A DNA stretch of 64,000 nucleotides. It comes from Shewanella oncorhynchi (GTDB taxonomy: Bacteria; Pseudomonadota; Gammaproteobacteria; Enterobacterales; Shewanellaceae). Shown here one piece after another: positions 26,278-34,725 of the stretch; the first letter of the stretch is position 1; each line of letters begins with the position of its first letter. The translations under genes were made by a program, and so were the position numbers. The notes under the pieces are model-generated. The model was not told the DNA's origin. It was given only the letters and a program-made list of their open reading frames with translations, and did not search any database. Location of the stretch: the NCBI RefSeq assembly GCF_012584455.1, contig NZ_JABAEB010000003.1, positions 218,121 through 282,120 on the forward strand, read 5' to 3'.

Positions 26278-27380
26278 GTTATGGATTAGCGCTTTACGCT
26301 CAAGATAGAACCATAGATATCACCAGCGGATGGTATCCAATGGCATTTAAAGGAACAATTGAGTTTACAGTAAAATATCTATCTGCCGCAGATGTTGTAC
26401 AAGACTTTGTCATACCCAATGGCTGCAGGCTGTTTATTCAGCCTGCTGGCGCCGCTGTCAGGCACACCTCTTATGTTAGCTTTGGTAGCACTGTTTACAC
26501 GGGTTACATTGTTAGCAGTAAGTGCGACGGTGGAAGGGTAACGCTATCACAAAGCCTTTGGTATGGCGGCGCAGACTCCACGCTAAATAACTCGGTAGTA
26601 AAATTTAATGTTTATGCGTATTACCCTGTTGCCAATGTTCCAGATAACTACGGGATCTTATTTGCTGACGGAGGTGTCGCGGTGGCCTTATCAAATGCTA
26701 ACCGCTTAAACGTAGAAAGATTTAAATACACAATTACCAATGCAGATAGAGAAATAGATGTTTCAACCGCGATTGCATCAACAGAACCGCCTCCAAGTGT
26801 TTATGTCAGCGATACTGGTTACAACGCCATGGCATCTTACGTTTATTCAAGTGGCGGATATTGGCGCGTTAAGTGTTTAAGAGCAGGAGGTTTGTATAAT
26901 GTTGGCTCGACGTATAATGACGAACCGCCAAGATCTGGCACAGTTAAAATTATCGCCTTTGGTTCACCCTTGCAAACTCTTCCAAGCTGGGGTTTAGCGT
27001 TTTATGGTGACGATGGCGGCGTGGCATTCAGTTCAGCAAACCCACCAGAAATGCCAAGAGGCTATCTCATCTCACCTACGCCATTAGCAAATCCACCAGG
27101 CTCAGCTGGTTGGCATGCGATCGGCGATTCAAATCCGCAGCAATTCCCAAACTTCGCCACAAAAAAACCGATGTATCAGGCCAGATTGATTGGAGCAGCA
27201 AAGCTAAGTTTTACTCCTTTCCCTGTCGGAATTTGGCTTAAGTCAGATGGGACTTTTACTTGCGGAGTGTTGACCAAAGGAGCTGGCAGCATGCCTGTTG
27301 GGGGTAGTGCATTTGGTTACTGGGGCGAATCTTCAGTTAACTCACCAATCCCTTACATACATGAAGATGATTATTTCTGA
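26274..27380 (+). CDS. Phage protein of unknown function downstream of J
   Basis: A 368-residue protein whose ATG overlaps the J stop (ATGA at 26,274-26,277), so it is translated with J. It begins MSYGLALYAQDRTIDITSGW and looks beta-rich, with repeated motifs: PDNYGILFADGGVAVALSNA in the first half and a matching SWGLAFYGDDGGVAFSS later, suggesting an internal duplication. No catalytic motif is seen. Position and composition suggest a tail tip accessory or receptor-binding protein. It is the last phage gene before the right end. Confidence 0.8.
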   Translation: MSYGLALYAQDRTIDITSGWYPMAFKGTIEFTVKYLSAADVVQDFVIPNGCRLFIQPAGAAVRHTSYVSFGSTVYTGYIVSSKCDGGRVTLSQSLWYGGADSTLNNSVVKFNVYAYYPVANVPDNYGILFADGGVAVALSNANRLNVERFKYTITNADREIDVSTAIASTEPPPSVYVSDTGYNAMASYVYSSGGYWRVKCLRAGGLYNVGSTYNDEPPRSGTVKIIAFGSPLQTLPSWGLAFYGDDGGVAFSSANPPEMPRGYLISPTPLANPPGSAGWHAIGDSNPQQFPNFATKKPMYQARLIGAAKLSFTPFPVGIWLKSDGTFTCGVLTKGAGSMPVGGSAFGYWGESSVNSPIPYIHEDDYF

Positions 27381-27700
27381 CTTAAGTCACAATTACTCTT
27401 TGCTCATGAAAATATCACTTCAATTAATGTGATGTTGTCTGATTCTTAATGTAACTTTGCGACAAGACTGCATAGCAAAGCAGACCAGTTTTGCGGTATA
27501 AATTCTATTGTCAGCAGTTTTTTTATGTTACTTTGCGGCGATAAACATTAGTGCGTACAAATCTGGCTAACTTTTAGATGTGTACAAAACAGCGTACAAA
27601 ATCAAGATTTATCGACATGGCTTAAGTTGAAATTAATAGCAAGTTCAACAGCATGTAAAGTAAATCAATTATTATAGATATAAATAACTGATCCCTCCTT
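27381..27700. other. Prophage right end / attachment region and fabH leader
   Basis: A 320-base non-coding region between the last phage gene and fabH. It includes two near-identical 15-base direct repeats ending in ACTTTGCG (27,449-27,463 and 27,525-27,539, 13 of 15 matching) and three GTACAAA repeats at 27,555-27,600. By analogy with lambda this is the P arm and attR. The exact core cannot be named without the left end. The last 80 bases are AT-rich and must contain or carry the promoter for fabH. Confidence 0.6.
27555..27600 (+). repeat. Three GTACAAA direct repeats, putative integrase arm sites
   Basis: GTACAAA at 27,555-27,561, 27,582-27,588 and 27,594-27,600, each preceded by G(C/T) to give a nine-base consensus. 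Short same-direction repeats beside the recombination core are typical of arm-type binding sites for tyrosine integrases. Confidence 0.5.
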
Positions 27701-28660
27701 ATGCATACAAAAATTCTCGGAACTGGTAGTTATCTACCGGTGCAGGTGCGTAGCAATCAAGATTTGGAAAAAATGGTGGAAACCACTGACCAATGGATTG
27801 TTGAACGTACAGGTATATCAGAACGTCGCATTGCGGCTTTCGATGAAACCGTTTCAACTATGGGCTACCAAGCGGCATTAAAAGCGCTAGAAATGGCTGG
27901 CATAGAAGCATCAGATTTAGACATGATCGTTTGCGGCACCACCAGTGCTCCCAATGCTTTTCCTGCTGCGGCCTGTGAAATTCAAGCCATGCTTGGCGTG
28001 CATACCATTCCAGCTTTTGATATCGCAGCGGCGTGTTCAGGCTTTGTTTATGCTTTATCTGTTGCCGATCAATTTGTAAAAACGGGCGCGGCTAAAAAAG
28101 TATTAGTGATTGGTGCCGATGTACTGTCTCGCTTATGTGAGCCAGAAGATCGTTCAACGATTATTTTATTTGGTGATGGTGCGGGCGCGGTTGTGATAGG
28201 CGCATCCGAAACGCCAGGGATCATTTCGACCCACATTTATGCCGACGGTCGCCAAGGTGACTTATTGAAATGCGCTTTCCCACCACGTAAAGGCGAAACC
28301 TCTGAAGCGGTCGGTTTTATGACCATGAAAGGCAACGATGTCTTTAAAGTGGCTGTGACTCAATTGTCCCATGTGGTGACTGAGACGTTACGCATTAACA
28401 ATATCGATAAGTCAGAAATTGACTGGTTAGTGCCACATCAAGCCAACTTCCGAATTATCAATGCTACCGCTAAAAAGCTCGATATGAGTCTTGATAAAGT
28501 CGTATTGACCTTAGCTAAACACGGTAATACTTCTGCCGCGTCAGTGCCCATTGCATTGGATGAAGCCGTACGTGATGGCCGTATTCAGCGCGGACAACTA
28601 CTGCTGCTTGAGGCCTTTGGTGCTGGGTTTGCGTGGGGCAGTGCGCTCATTCGTTTCTAA
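27701..28660 (+). CDS. fabH: Beta-ketoacyl-ACP synthase III
   Basis: A 319-residue condensing enzyme that starts fatty acid synthesis by joining acetyl-CoA to malonyl-ACP. Cys112 lies in [10 protein letters not shown]; the His and Asn of the triad lie in VPHQANFRI and [11 protein letters not shown]. The ATG at 27,701 is supported by the family N-terminus ([13 protein letters not shown]), yet the preceding bases (ATCCCTCCTT) contain no Shine-Dalgarno. It leads the fabH-fabD-fabG-acpP-fabF cluster. In relatives rpmF-plsX usually precede it; here prophage sequence does. Confidence 0.97.
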   Translation: MHTKILGTGSYLPVQVRSNQDLEKMVETTDQWIVERTGISERRIAAFDETVSTMGYQAALKALEMAGIEASDLDMIVCGTTSAPNAFPAAACEIQAMLGVHTIPAFDIAAACSGFVYALSVADQFVKTGAAKKVLVIGADVLSRLCEPEDRSTIILFGDGAGAVVIGASETPGIISTHIYADGRQGDLLKCAFPPRKGETSEAVGFMTMKGNDVFKVAVTQLSHVVTETLRINNIDKSEIDWLVPHQANFRIINATAKKLDMSLDKVVLTLAKHGNTSAASVPIALDEAVRDGRIQRGQLLLLEAFGAGFAWGSALIRF

Positions 28661-28722
28661 GTTCTACATGTGTGTTCCACATGATTTTTCAATAAATTAA
28701 GTTAGCCATAGGTAATTTGAAT

Positions 28723-29649
28723 ATGGAAAATGTTGCTTTTGTATTTCCGGGTCAAGGTTCACAAGCCCTAGGCATGTTAGCCGAGCTTGCCGAATCTCAT
28801 GCTGTTGTTGGACAAACCTTTGCTGAGGCGAGTGACGTCTTAGGTTATGATCTGTGGGCATTGGTTCAGCAAGGTCCTGTTGAAAGCTTAAATGAAACCG
28901 ATAAAACTCAACCAGCCCTATTAGCGGCGAGCGTGGCGATTTGGCGTACCTACGTGGCTTCAGGCAAACCTATGCCAGCTATACTCGCGGGTCACAGCTT
29001 AGGTGAGTATTCTGCTTTAGTTTGCGCCGGTGTGATAGATTTTAAAGACGCGATTAAGTTGGTGGAATTACGTGGTCAACTGATGCAGCAAGCGGTTCCA
29101 GCTGGCACGGGTGCTATGTATGCGATTATCGGTTTGGACAACGAGAGTATCGCTAATGCCTGCGCCGAAGTGGCTCAAGGTGACGTGGTGAGTCCAGTTA
29201 ACTTTAACAGTCCTGGTCAAGTGGTCATTGCAGGTCAAAAAGACGCAGTTGAGCGCGCTGCAGCAGCTTGTAAAGCAGCGGGCGCAAAAATGGCGGTGGC
29301 TTTACCTGTCAGCGTGCCATCACACTGTGCATTAATGAAACCTGCGGCGGATAAACTGGCCGTGGCATTAAACGATGTACAGTTTAATACCCCAACAATT
29401 ACAGTGATTAATAACGTTGATGTGGCATCACCGACCTCTGCTGATGACATTAAAGATGCGTTAGTGCGTCAGTTATATTGTCCTGTCCGCTGGAGCGAAA
29501 CGGTTGAGTTAATGGCCCAAAAAGGCATTACCCAACTGGTGGAATGTGGTCCTGGTAAAGTATTGACAGGATTGGCAAAACGAATTAACAAATCACTATC
29601 AGCCCAAGCGGTTAATGATGTTGCTTCATTAGCAGCATTAACTGAGTAA
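28723..29649 (+). CDS. fabD: Malonyl-CoA:ACP transacylase
   Basis: A 308-residue enzyme that loads malonate onto acyl carrier protein. The nucleophile Ser92 stands in GHSLGEYSAL and the catalytic His in VPSHCALMKPA. VFPGQGSQALGML near the start is the family opening. ATG 28,723 gives the usual length; a TTG two codons upstream is less likely. It lies 62 bases after fabH and 9 bases before fabG, in the classical fab operon. Confidence 0.97.
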   Translation: MENVAFVFPGQGSQALGMLAELAESHAVVGQTFAEASDVLGYDLWALVQQGPVESLNETDKTQPALLAASVAIWRTYVASGKPMPAILAGHSLGEYSALVCAGVIDFKDAIKLVELRGQLMQQAVPAGTGAMYAIIGLDNESIANACAEVAQGDVVSPVNFNSPGQVVIAGQKDAVERAAAACKAAGAKMAVALPVSVPSHCALMKPAADKLAVALNDVQFNTPTITVINNVDVASPTSADDIKDALVRQLYCPVRWSETVELMAQKGITQLVECGPGKVLTGLAKRINKSLSAQAVNDVASLAALTE

Positions 29650-29658
29650 GGAGTTTAT

Positions 29659-30405
29659 ATGAGTTTCAACCTGAATTTAACAGGCAAAGTGGCTTTGGTG
29701 ACAGGTGCGAGCCGCGGTATTGGCCGTGCGATCGCTGAGACACTGGTCGAAGCGGGTGCAGTAGTTATTGGAACCGCAACCAGTGAGAAGGGCGCTGCGG
29801 CGATCCAAGAATATCTGGGTGACAAAGGTTTTGGTTTAGTGCTTAATGTCACAGATAGTGAATCTGTTACACATTTATTCGCCTCGATCAAAGAAAAAGC
29901 GGGTGATGTTGATATTCTAGTCAACAACGCGGGTATAACCCGTGATAATCTGCTGATGCGGATGAAAGATGATGAATGGCAGGATATTATCGACACCAAC
30001 CTGACATCGTTATTTAGACTATCAAAACCTGTGATGCGTACCATGATGAAAAAGCGCTTTGGCCGAATCATCAATATCGGTTCAGTGGTAGGCACCATGG
30101 GCAATGCAGGTCAAGTTAACTACTCGGCAGCAAAGGCGGGTTTGATTGGATTTACAAAATCTCTTGCAAGAGAGGTTGCATCTCGTCAAATTACAGTTAA
30201 TGCTATCGCTCCTGGATTTATCCAGACCGATATGACAGATGAGCTGACCGAAGAGCAGCAAAAAGCTATCATGTCACAGGTTCCGATGGAACGATTAGGG
30301 CAAGCGCAAGAAATTGCCAACGCAGTGCTCTTTTTGGCCTCGGACTCAGCCGCTTACATCACAGGCGAAACTTTGCATGTGAATGGCGGCATGTACATGG
30401 TTTAA
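29659..30405 (+). CDS. fabG: 3-oxoacyl-ACP reductase
   Basis: A 248-residue short-chain dehydrogenase that reduces beta-ketoacyl-ACP with NADPH. It shows TGASRGIG at 15-22 for cofactor binding, NNAG near residue 88, the catalytic Ser in NIGSVVG and the YSAAK motif, then the PGFIQTDMT loop and the C-terminal NGGMYMV. Length and all motifs are those of the family. AAGGAG lies before the ATG. Confidence 0.97.
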   Translation: MSFNLNLTGKVALVTGASRGIGRAIAETLVEAGAVVIGTATSEKGAAAIQEYLGDKGFGLVLNVTDSESVTHLFASIKEKAGDVDILVNNAGITRDNLLMRMKDDEWQDIIDTNLTSLFRLSKPVMRTMMKKRFGRIINIGSVVGTMGNAGQVNYSAAKAGLIGFTKSLAREVASRQITVNAIAPGFIQTDMTDELTEEQQKAIMSQVPMERLGQAQEIANAVLFLASDSAAYITGETLHVNGGMYMV

Positions 30406-30466
30406 GGGCGAATGGCAGGGATTTCTGTCGCAACTGAGTAGTGATCTGTATCAATTGATAGTGAAA

Positions 30467-30487
30467 TTTCGTGGTTAGACCACGAAA
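30467..30487 (+). other. Hairpin between fabG and acpP
   Basis: An 8-bp stem (TTTCGTGG with CCACGAAA) and 5-base loop without a T run. It may be an RNA processing or stabilising structure at the fabG 3' end. A weak promoter-like pair (TTGCAT at 30,495-30,500, TAAACT at 30,517-30,522) follows it, fitting separate high expression of acpP. Confidence 0.4.
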
Positions 30488-30569
30488 ACTAAGCTTGCAT
30501 TGTCAGCCAAATCTAATAAACTACTCGCAATCTTACGCAAGTGCGTAATTTGAATAGGAAAGAAAACTA

Positions 30570-30803
30570 ATGAGCAACATCGAAGAACGTGTAAAGAAAA
30601 TCATTGTAGAGCAACTGGGCGTTAAAGAAGAAGACGTTAAGCCAGCGGCATCTTTCGTTGACGATCTGGGTGCAGATTCTCTGGACACTGTTGAGTTGGT
30701 TATGGCTCTGGAAGAAGAGTTTGATACCGAGATCCCTGATGAAGAAGCTGAAAAGATCACTACTGTTCAAGCAGCGATCGACTACGTTTCTAAGAATCAG
30801 TAA
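30570..30803 (+). CDS. acpP: Acyl carrier protein
   Basis: A 77-residue acidic helical protein that carries growing acyl chains on a phosphopantetheine arm attached to Ser37 in [10 protein letters not shown]. Sequence and length are close to those of enterobacterial AcpP. AGGAAAG precedes the ATG. It is separated from fabG by 164 bases and from fabF by a terminator, fitting its need for high independent expression. Confidence 0.98.
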   Translation: MSNIEERVKKIIVEQLGVKEEDVKPAASFVDDLGADSLDTVELVMALEEEFDTEIPDEEAEKITTVQAAIDYVSKNQ

Positions 30804-30819
30804 TTCTGAATTCTTGAAG

Positions 30820-30848
30820 ACAGGCGGCATTTTTGCCGCCTGTTTTTG
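30820..30848 (+). terminator. Intrinsic terminator after acpP
   Basis: A perfect 10-bp GC-rich stem (30820-30829 with 30834-30843, ACAGGCGGCA), T4 loop and a T-rich tail. Some read-through or a separate promoter is needed for fabF. Confidence 0.88.
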
Positions 30849-31039
30849 TTTTACCCCCGTCAAATTCTGCCTCCGTGCCATTCAATCGTTTCTGGATCGT
30901 GTTTTAATTGTTATCCACGAGATGCTCGCCGCAGATTGGCGAATTTTTCTAAATAAACGTTATTTAAGAAATTGTCTAATGATAGAAAACCCTGCGTCCT
31001 CTATCTGAATTAACAAATTAGCATTTAAAGGTGACTGCC

Positions 31040-32278
31040 GTGTCTAAACGTCGTGTAGTGGTAACCGGTTTGGGGTTAGTAACTCCAGTGGGCAATACTG
31101 TCGATACTACTTGGAAGGCTTTGCTTTCGGGTAAGAGTGGTATTGCACCGATAACCAAATTTGATGCCAGTGAATTTACCACTCGTTTCAGTGGTTCAGT
31201 AAAAGATTTCGATGTTGAGCAATACGTAACGAAAAAAGATGCCCGTAAAATGGACCTCTTTATTCAATACGGTATGGCGGCTGGCATCCAAGCTATCCAA
31301 GACTCAGGTCTGGACATGAGTAAAGAAAACCCTGGTCGTGTCGGTACTGCTATTGGTGCGGGTATGGGCGGTATGTGGTTGATTGAACAAGGTCACAGCG
31401 CATTGATGAATGGTGGCCCGCGTAAGGTTTCTCCTTTCTTCGTACCTAGTACCATTATCAATATGATTTCAGGCCACTTGTCGATCATGTTTGGCATGAA
31501 AGGCCCAAATTTTGCCGTGACGACCGCTTGTACTACGGGTGTGCATAATATCGGTTTCGCGGCGCGTACCATTGCCTATGGCGATGCAGATGTGATGGTT
31601 GCGGGCGGTGCTGAGGATGTCACTTCTCCTTTAGGCGTTGCAGGTTTTGGTGCAGCGAAAGCGTTATCGACACGCAATGACGATCCGACTGCGGCGAGCC
31701 GTCCATGGGATAAAGACCGTGATGGTTTTGTGATCGGTGATGGCGCTGGTGTGATGGTGATGGAAGAGTACGAACACGCAAAAGCACGCGGTGCGACCAT
31801 TTACGGCGAGTTAGTCGGTTTTGGTATGAGCGGTGATGCGTTCCATATGACATCGCCTCCAAGTGACGGAGCAGGCGCTGCGGCGGCTATGGTCAATGCC
31901 ATTAATGACGCTAAGTTATCACTGGAGCAAATTGGTTATATCAATGCCCACGGTACGTCGACGCCAGCAGGTGATAAAGCGGAAGCGGCAGCGGTTAAGT
32001 CAGTATTTGGAGACCACGCTTATAAAGTACTGGTTAGTTCGACTAAATCGATGACGGGTCACCTATTAGGTGCTGCGGGCGCGGTTGAAGCGATTTTCAC
32101 TTTGCTAGCACTGCGCGACCAAGCCGTGCCGCCAACGATTAACTTGGATAATCCAGATGAAGGTTGTGACTTAGATTTTGTTGCCCATACAGCCCGTGAC
32201 GTGAAGATGGATTACGCTCTGTGTAACTCCTTCGGTTTTGGTGGGACTAACGGTTCATTACTGTTCAAGAAAGTGTAA
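31040..32278 (+). CDS. fabF: Beta-ketoacyl-ACP synthase II
   Basis: A 412-residue condensing enzyme for chain elongation. GTG 31,040 ([18 protein letters not shown]) matches the E. coli start and is well spaced from AAAGGTGA at 31,027-31,034; an in-frame GTG at 31,031 overlaps that site. Catalytic Cys lies in TTACTTG (about 163), with His residues in NAHGTST and [12 protein letters not shown]. In E. coli FabF controls the temperature-dependent conversion of palmitoleate to cis-vaccenate. It ends the fab cluster and is followed by a terminator. Confidence 0.97.
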   Translation: MSKRRVVVTGLGLVTPVGNTVDTTWKALLSGKSGIAPITKFDASEFTTRFSGSVKDFDVEQYVTKKDARKMDLFIQYGMAAGIQAIQDSGLDMSKENPGRVGTAIGAGMGGMWLIEQGHSALMNGGPRKVSPFFVPSTIINMISGHLSIMFGMKGPNFAVTTACTTGVHNIGFAARTIAYGDADVMVAGGAEDVTSPLGVAGFGAAKALSTRNDDPTAASRPWDKDRDGFVIGDGAGVMVMEEYEHAKARGATIYGELVGFGMSGDAFHMTSPPSDGAGAAAAMVNAINDAKLSLEQIGYINAHGTSTPAGDKAEAAAVKSVFGDHAYKVLVSSTKSMTGHLLGAAGAVEAIFTLLALRDQAVPPTINLDNPDEGCDLDFVAHTARDVKMDYALCNSFGFGGTNGSLLFKKV

Positions 32279-32307
32279 AATACGCATTTATGGTGTAAAA
32301 AACAGTG

Positions 32308-32336
32308 AAAAAATGCGCCTGAGGGCGCATTTTTTA
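32308..32336 (+). terminator. Intrinsic terminator after fabF
   Basis: Stem AAATGCGCC (32,311-32,319) with GGCGCATTT (32,324-32,332), TGAG loop, preceded by A and followed by T runs. Confidence 0.88.
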
Positions 32337-32389
32337 TGGGTCAAATTCATTACTCATGTGAGTTGAACTCCGTTATCTCATGACTTTAT

Positions 32390-32406
32390 TGTGATGGATG
32401 TCACTT
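32390..32406. promoter_or_regulatory. CRP-like site
   Basis: TGTGA-N6-TCACT, 9 of 10 positions of the CRP consensus half-sites, about 105 bases before the membrane protein gene at 32,511. Confidence 0.4.
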
Positions 32407-32510
32407 TCTAACTGTATGATATCCATAGTGTTAACATTTGTTCATCAAGCTTGTTTAATTCTAGTGACCACAGATAATGACAAACATATTCAATCTTAAT
32501 GGAGTGTGTC

Positions 32511-32879
32511 ATGTTAAATCCCGCGGTGATCCCGCTTGTTCCCCTTATTGGCGCATTAACTGCCAATCTGACCGAATTGATCCGCGGTGAGTTTAAAGTG
32601 TGGCATCCAAACATGGACATTGGGATCAAGACTTTTACCTTAGCAATCGCTGCTTACGTGGTGGTTTGGTTTGCCTTATTGGTGACGGCGATTAATGTCG
32701 GTGGCGATAGCAATATGTCCTCTGGCCTCGAAGTGCTTGGTTTCTTTATGTTTGGCTTAGGTGTTTACACTTTTGCTAAGGGTACGCGTTTCGTCAGTAG
32801 TGAACTTCAACTATGGATTTATCGTTTAGCGTTGCCGAGTTTATTGCTTTGCTGCGTGCTTATTAGCCACTTTGGTTAA
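32511..32879 (+). CDS. Conserved hypothetical inner-membrane protein
   Basis: A 122-residue protein. ATG 32,511 is chosen over ATG 32,499 because GGAG at 32,501-32,504 is ideally placed. It has three to four hydrophobic helices: residues about 4-18, 42-65, 72-92 and 100-120. A conserved-looking loop LIRGEFKVWHPNMDIG lies after the first helix. No catalytic motif or recognised family. It stands alone between terminators and unrelated genes; a CRP-like palindrome upstream hints at carbon or respiratory control. Confidence 0.75.
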   Translation: MLNPAVIPLVPLIGALTANLTELIRGEFKVWHPNMDIGIKTFTLAIAAYVVVWFALLVTAINVGGDSNMSSGLEVLGFFMFGLGVYTFAKGTRFVSSELQLWIYRLALPSLLLCCVLISHFG

Positions 32880-32996
32880 ATCGAATTTTTTGACGAGGTC
32901 AATCGTAATTATTTTTACGCTAATGGGGCTTTCTATCGTAAACTCAGCCTATTGCACGAAACATTGAGCCACAGTGGCTGAATAAGTTGAGGTTAT

Positions 32997-33476
32997 ATGG
33001 CTGGTATAGATAGACAAAGTACCCTGAGATTTTTGTCAGAGCCTGCGGATGTGAATTTTGGTGGTAAAGTTCACGGCGGCGCTGTGATGAAGTGGATCGA
33101 TCTCGCGGCCTATGCCTGTGCAGCGGGCTGGAGCGGTAAATATTGTATTACTGCTTATGCGGGCGGTATTCGTTTTGTGCAACCCATTTTGGTGGGCAAT
33201 ATCGTTGAAGTCAGCGCAAAAGTGATTTATACGGGTAAAACTTCTATGCATATCGGTATCGATGTGCGAGCGGGCGACCCTAAAGTTTCTGAGCGTCATC
33301 TCACCACCCATTGTATTGTGATCATGGTAGCAGTTGATGAAGATGGCCTACCTACGCCAGTGCCTGAGTGGATACCACAGACGGAACATGATATTCATTT
33401 GCGGGATTCTGCACTGCGCTTGATGGAAATGCGTAAAAAGATTGGCGCCGAAATGGAAGCCCATGTAGTGAAATAG
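32997..33476 (+). CDS. Acyl-CoA thioesterase (hot-dog fold)
   Basis: A 159-residue single hot-dog domain protein of the YciA/BACH type. The key stretch is NFGGKVHGGAVMKWIDLAAY, in which the N-x-x-G-x-xHGG and Asp residues form the active site, followed by the strand with GGIRFVQPILVGNIVEVSAK. These enzymes hydrolyse acyl-CoA to free acid and CoA in the cytoplasm. It has its own terminator at 33,495-33,517. Substrate length cannot be told from sequence. Confidence 0.88.
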   Translation: MAGIDRQSTLRFLSEPADVNFGGKVHGGAVMKWIDLAAYACAAGWSGKYCITAYAGGIRFVQPILVGNIVEVSAKVIYTGKTSMHIGIDVRAGDPKVSERHLTTHCIVIMVAVDEDGLPTPVPEWIPQTEHDIHLRDSALRLMEMRKKIGAEMEAHVVK

Positions 33477-33494
33477 CTCCATAAATTAAATCAG

Positions 33495-33522
33495 CAAAGG
33501 CGCTTAAGGCGCCTTTGTTGTT
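33495..33522 (+). terminator. Intrinsic terminator after thioesterase gene
   Basis: A 9-bp stem CAAAGGCGC with GCGCCTTTG (33,495-33,503 and 33,509-33,517), TTAAG loop, then a T-rich stretch. Confidence 0.8.
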
Positions 33523-33644
33523 TCTAGCGAAAAGTGCGTTTATCACTCGCTCCGATTTCACTCTGACGTTACCGTTGATGAATGTTAAACTGCGGCCACT
33601 ATTTTGAATCGATTCACTTTGTTTATCTATTTAAGGATCAGCTC

Positions 33645-34520
33645 ATGGCAAAAGTCGCATTTATTGGTTTAGGCGTAATGGGATATCCCATGGCGAGGCA
33701 TTTACTGAACAAAGGCCATGAGGTCACTGTTTATAATCGTACTTTTACCAAGGCGCAAACTTGGGTCGACACCTATGGCGGTCGCTGCTGTCCAACACCA
33801 AAGGAAGCGGCAGAGGGTCAAGATATTGTGTTTACTTGCGTGGGCAATGACAACGACCTGCGTGAAGTGGTATTAGGCAGTGATGGTGTTATTCATGGGA
33901 TGGAAAAGGGCACTGTGCTGGTTGATCATACTACGGCTTCGGCCGATGTCGCTCGTGAGCTTCATCAAGTGTTAGCGGAAAAGGGCATTGATTTCCTCGA
34001 TGCGCCTGTGTCTGGCGGTCAAGCGGGCGCTGAAAATGGCGCCTTGACTGTGATGGTCGGCGGCGATGAAGCGGTATTTGAGCGTGTTAAACCCGTGATT
34101 GAAGCCTTTGCCCGCTGCGCCGAGCGTTTAGGTGAGGTTGGTGCAGGTCAGTTAACTAAGATGGTGAACCAAATTTGTATCGCGGGTGTGGTGCAAGGTT
34201 TGGCGGAAGCGCTGCAATTTGCCCGTAAAGCGGGACTCGATGGCGAGAAAGTCATTGAAGTGATTAGCAAAGGCGCGGCGCAAAGCTGGCAGATGGAAAA
34301 TCGCTACAAGACGATGTGGGGCCAGAGCTATGATTTTGGTTTTGCCGTCGATTGGATGCGTAAAGACTTAGGCATCGCCTTAGAAGAAGCCCGCCGCAAT
34401 GGTTCACACTTGCCATTGACCGCTTTGGTGGATCAATTCTATTCAGAAGTTCAGGGCATGGGCGGTAACCGTTGGGATACGTCTAGCTTGCTGGCACGCT
34501 TAGAAAAAACGGCGAAATAA
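33645..34520 (+). CDS. Beta-hydroxyacid dehydrogenase (GarR/MmsB-like)
   Basis: A 291-residue NAD(P)-dependent enzyme. ATG 33,645 (AAGGA 33,633-33,637) gives the usual family start MAKVAFIGLGVMGYPMARHL with the GxGxMGxxM dinucleotide site; a longer frame from 33,582 is not supported. The substrate signature DAPVSGGQAGAENGALTVMV and the catalytic Lys in GQLTKMVNQ are present. Family members act on tartronate semialdehyde, 3-hydroxyisobutyrate or succinic semialdehyde; the true substrate here is unknown. It has no linked pathway gene. Confidence 0.88.
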   Translation: MAKVAFIGLGVMGYPMARHLLNKGHEVTVYNRTFTKAQTWVDTYGGRCCPTPKEAAEGQDIVFTCVGNDNDLREVVLGSDGVIHGMEKGTVLVDHTTASADVARELHQVLAEKGIDFLDAPVSGGQAGAENGALTVMVGGDEAVFERVKPVIEAFARCAERLGEVGAGQLTKMVNQICIAGVVQGLAEALQFARKAGLDGEKVIEVISKGAAQSWQMENRYKTMWGQSYDFGFAVDWMRKDLGIALEEARRNGSHLPLTALVDQFYSEVQGMGGNRWDTSSLLARLEKTAK

Positions 34521-34554
34521 GTTTTACCTTAAGTTTCATCGTTATAAAAACTTA

Positions 34555-34629
34555 GGTTTTGTAGTGATAAAACTTTGGTTTCGGAGTGATAAACACTCTG
34601 GTTTCGCAGTGATAGGTTTTGCAATGATA
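34555..34629 (+). repeat. Four copies of a 15-base direct repeat
   Basis: GGTTTYGNARTGATA occurs at 34,555-34,569, 34,577-34,591, 34,600-34,614 and 34,615-34,629, with start spacings of 22, 23 and 15. It lies in the 3' untranslated region just before the shared terminator. Confidence 0.85.
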
Positions 34630-34675
34630 AAAATGCCCAGTCCCGATTGCGTTGGCAAATAGGACAGGGCATTTT
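34629..34675. terminator. Bidirectional terminator between convergent genes
   Basis: AAAAATGCCC-A-GTCC pairs with GGAC-A-GGGCATTTTT around a long loop. A and T runs on the two sides serve both the dehydrogenase gene (+) and the mutarotase gene (-). Confidence 0.78.
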
Positions 34676-34725
34676 TGTGTGTATCGTTTTTTGACTAGGA
34701 CATTAAGAGCTAGGATATTTAATCG

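Larger units (their letters stand above)
1..27600 (+). mobile_element. Right part of a lambdoid (HK97-head, lambda-tail) prophage
   Basis: Continuous co-directional head and tail genes run from the left edge to 27,380, followed by a non-coding right end and then core fatty acid genes. The head module is of the HK97 type (P27-type small terminase, portal, S14 protease, capsid with an N-terminal coiled coil). The tail tip genes are homologues of lambda M, L, K, I and J, so the virion would be a siphovirus. No integrase, repressor or lysis gene is in view, so the left end lies outside the window. The right boundary near 27,600 is inferred from the repeat cluster there and from fabH starting at 27,701; the attachment core itself is not identified. 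The structural genes appear intact. Confidence 0.93.

Noticed and set aside
30567..30881. Reverse-strand open frame covering acpP
   Set aside because: Antisense of a highly conserved gene; it runs through the acpP terminator.
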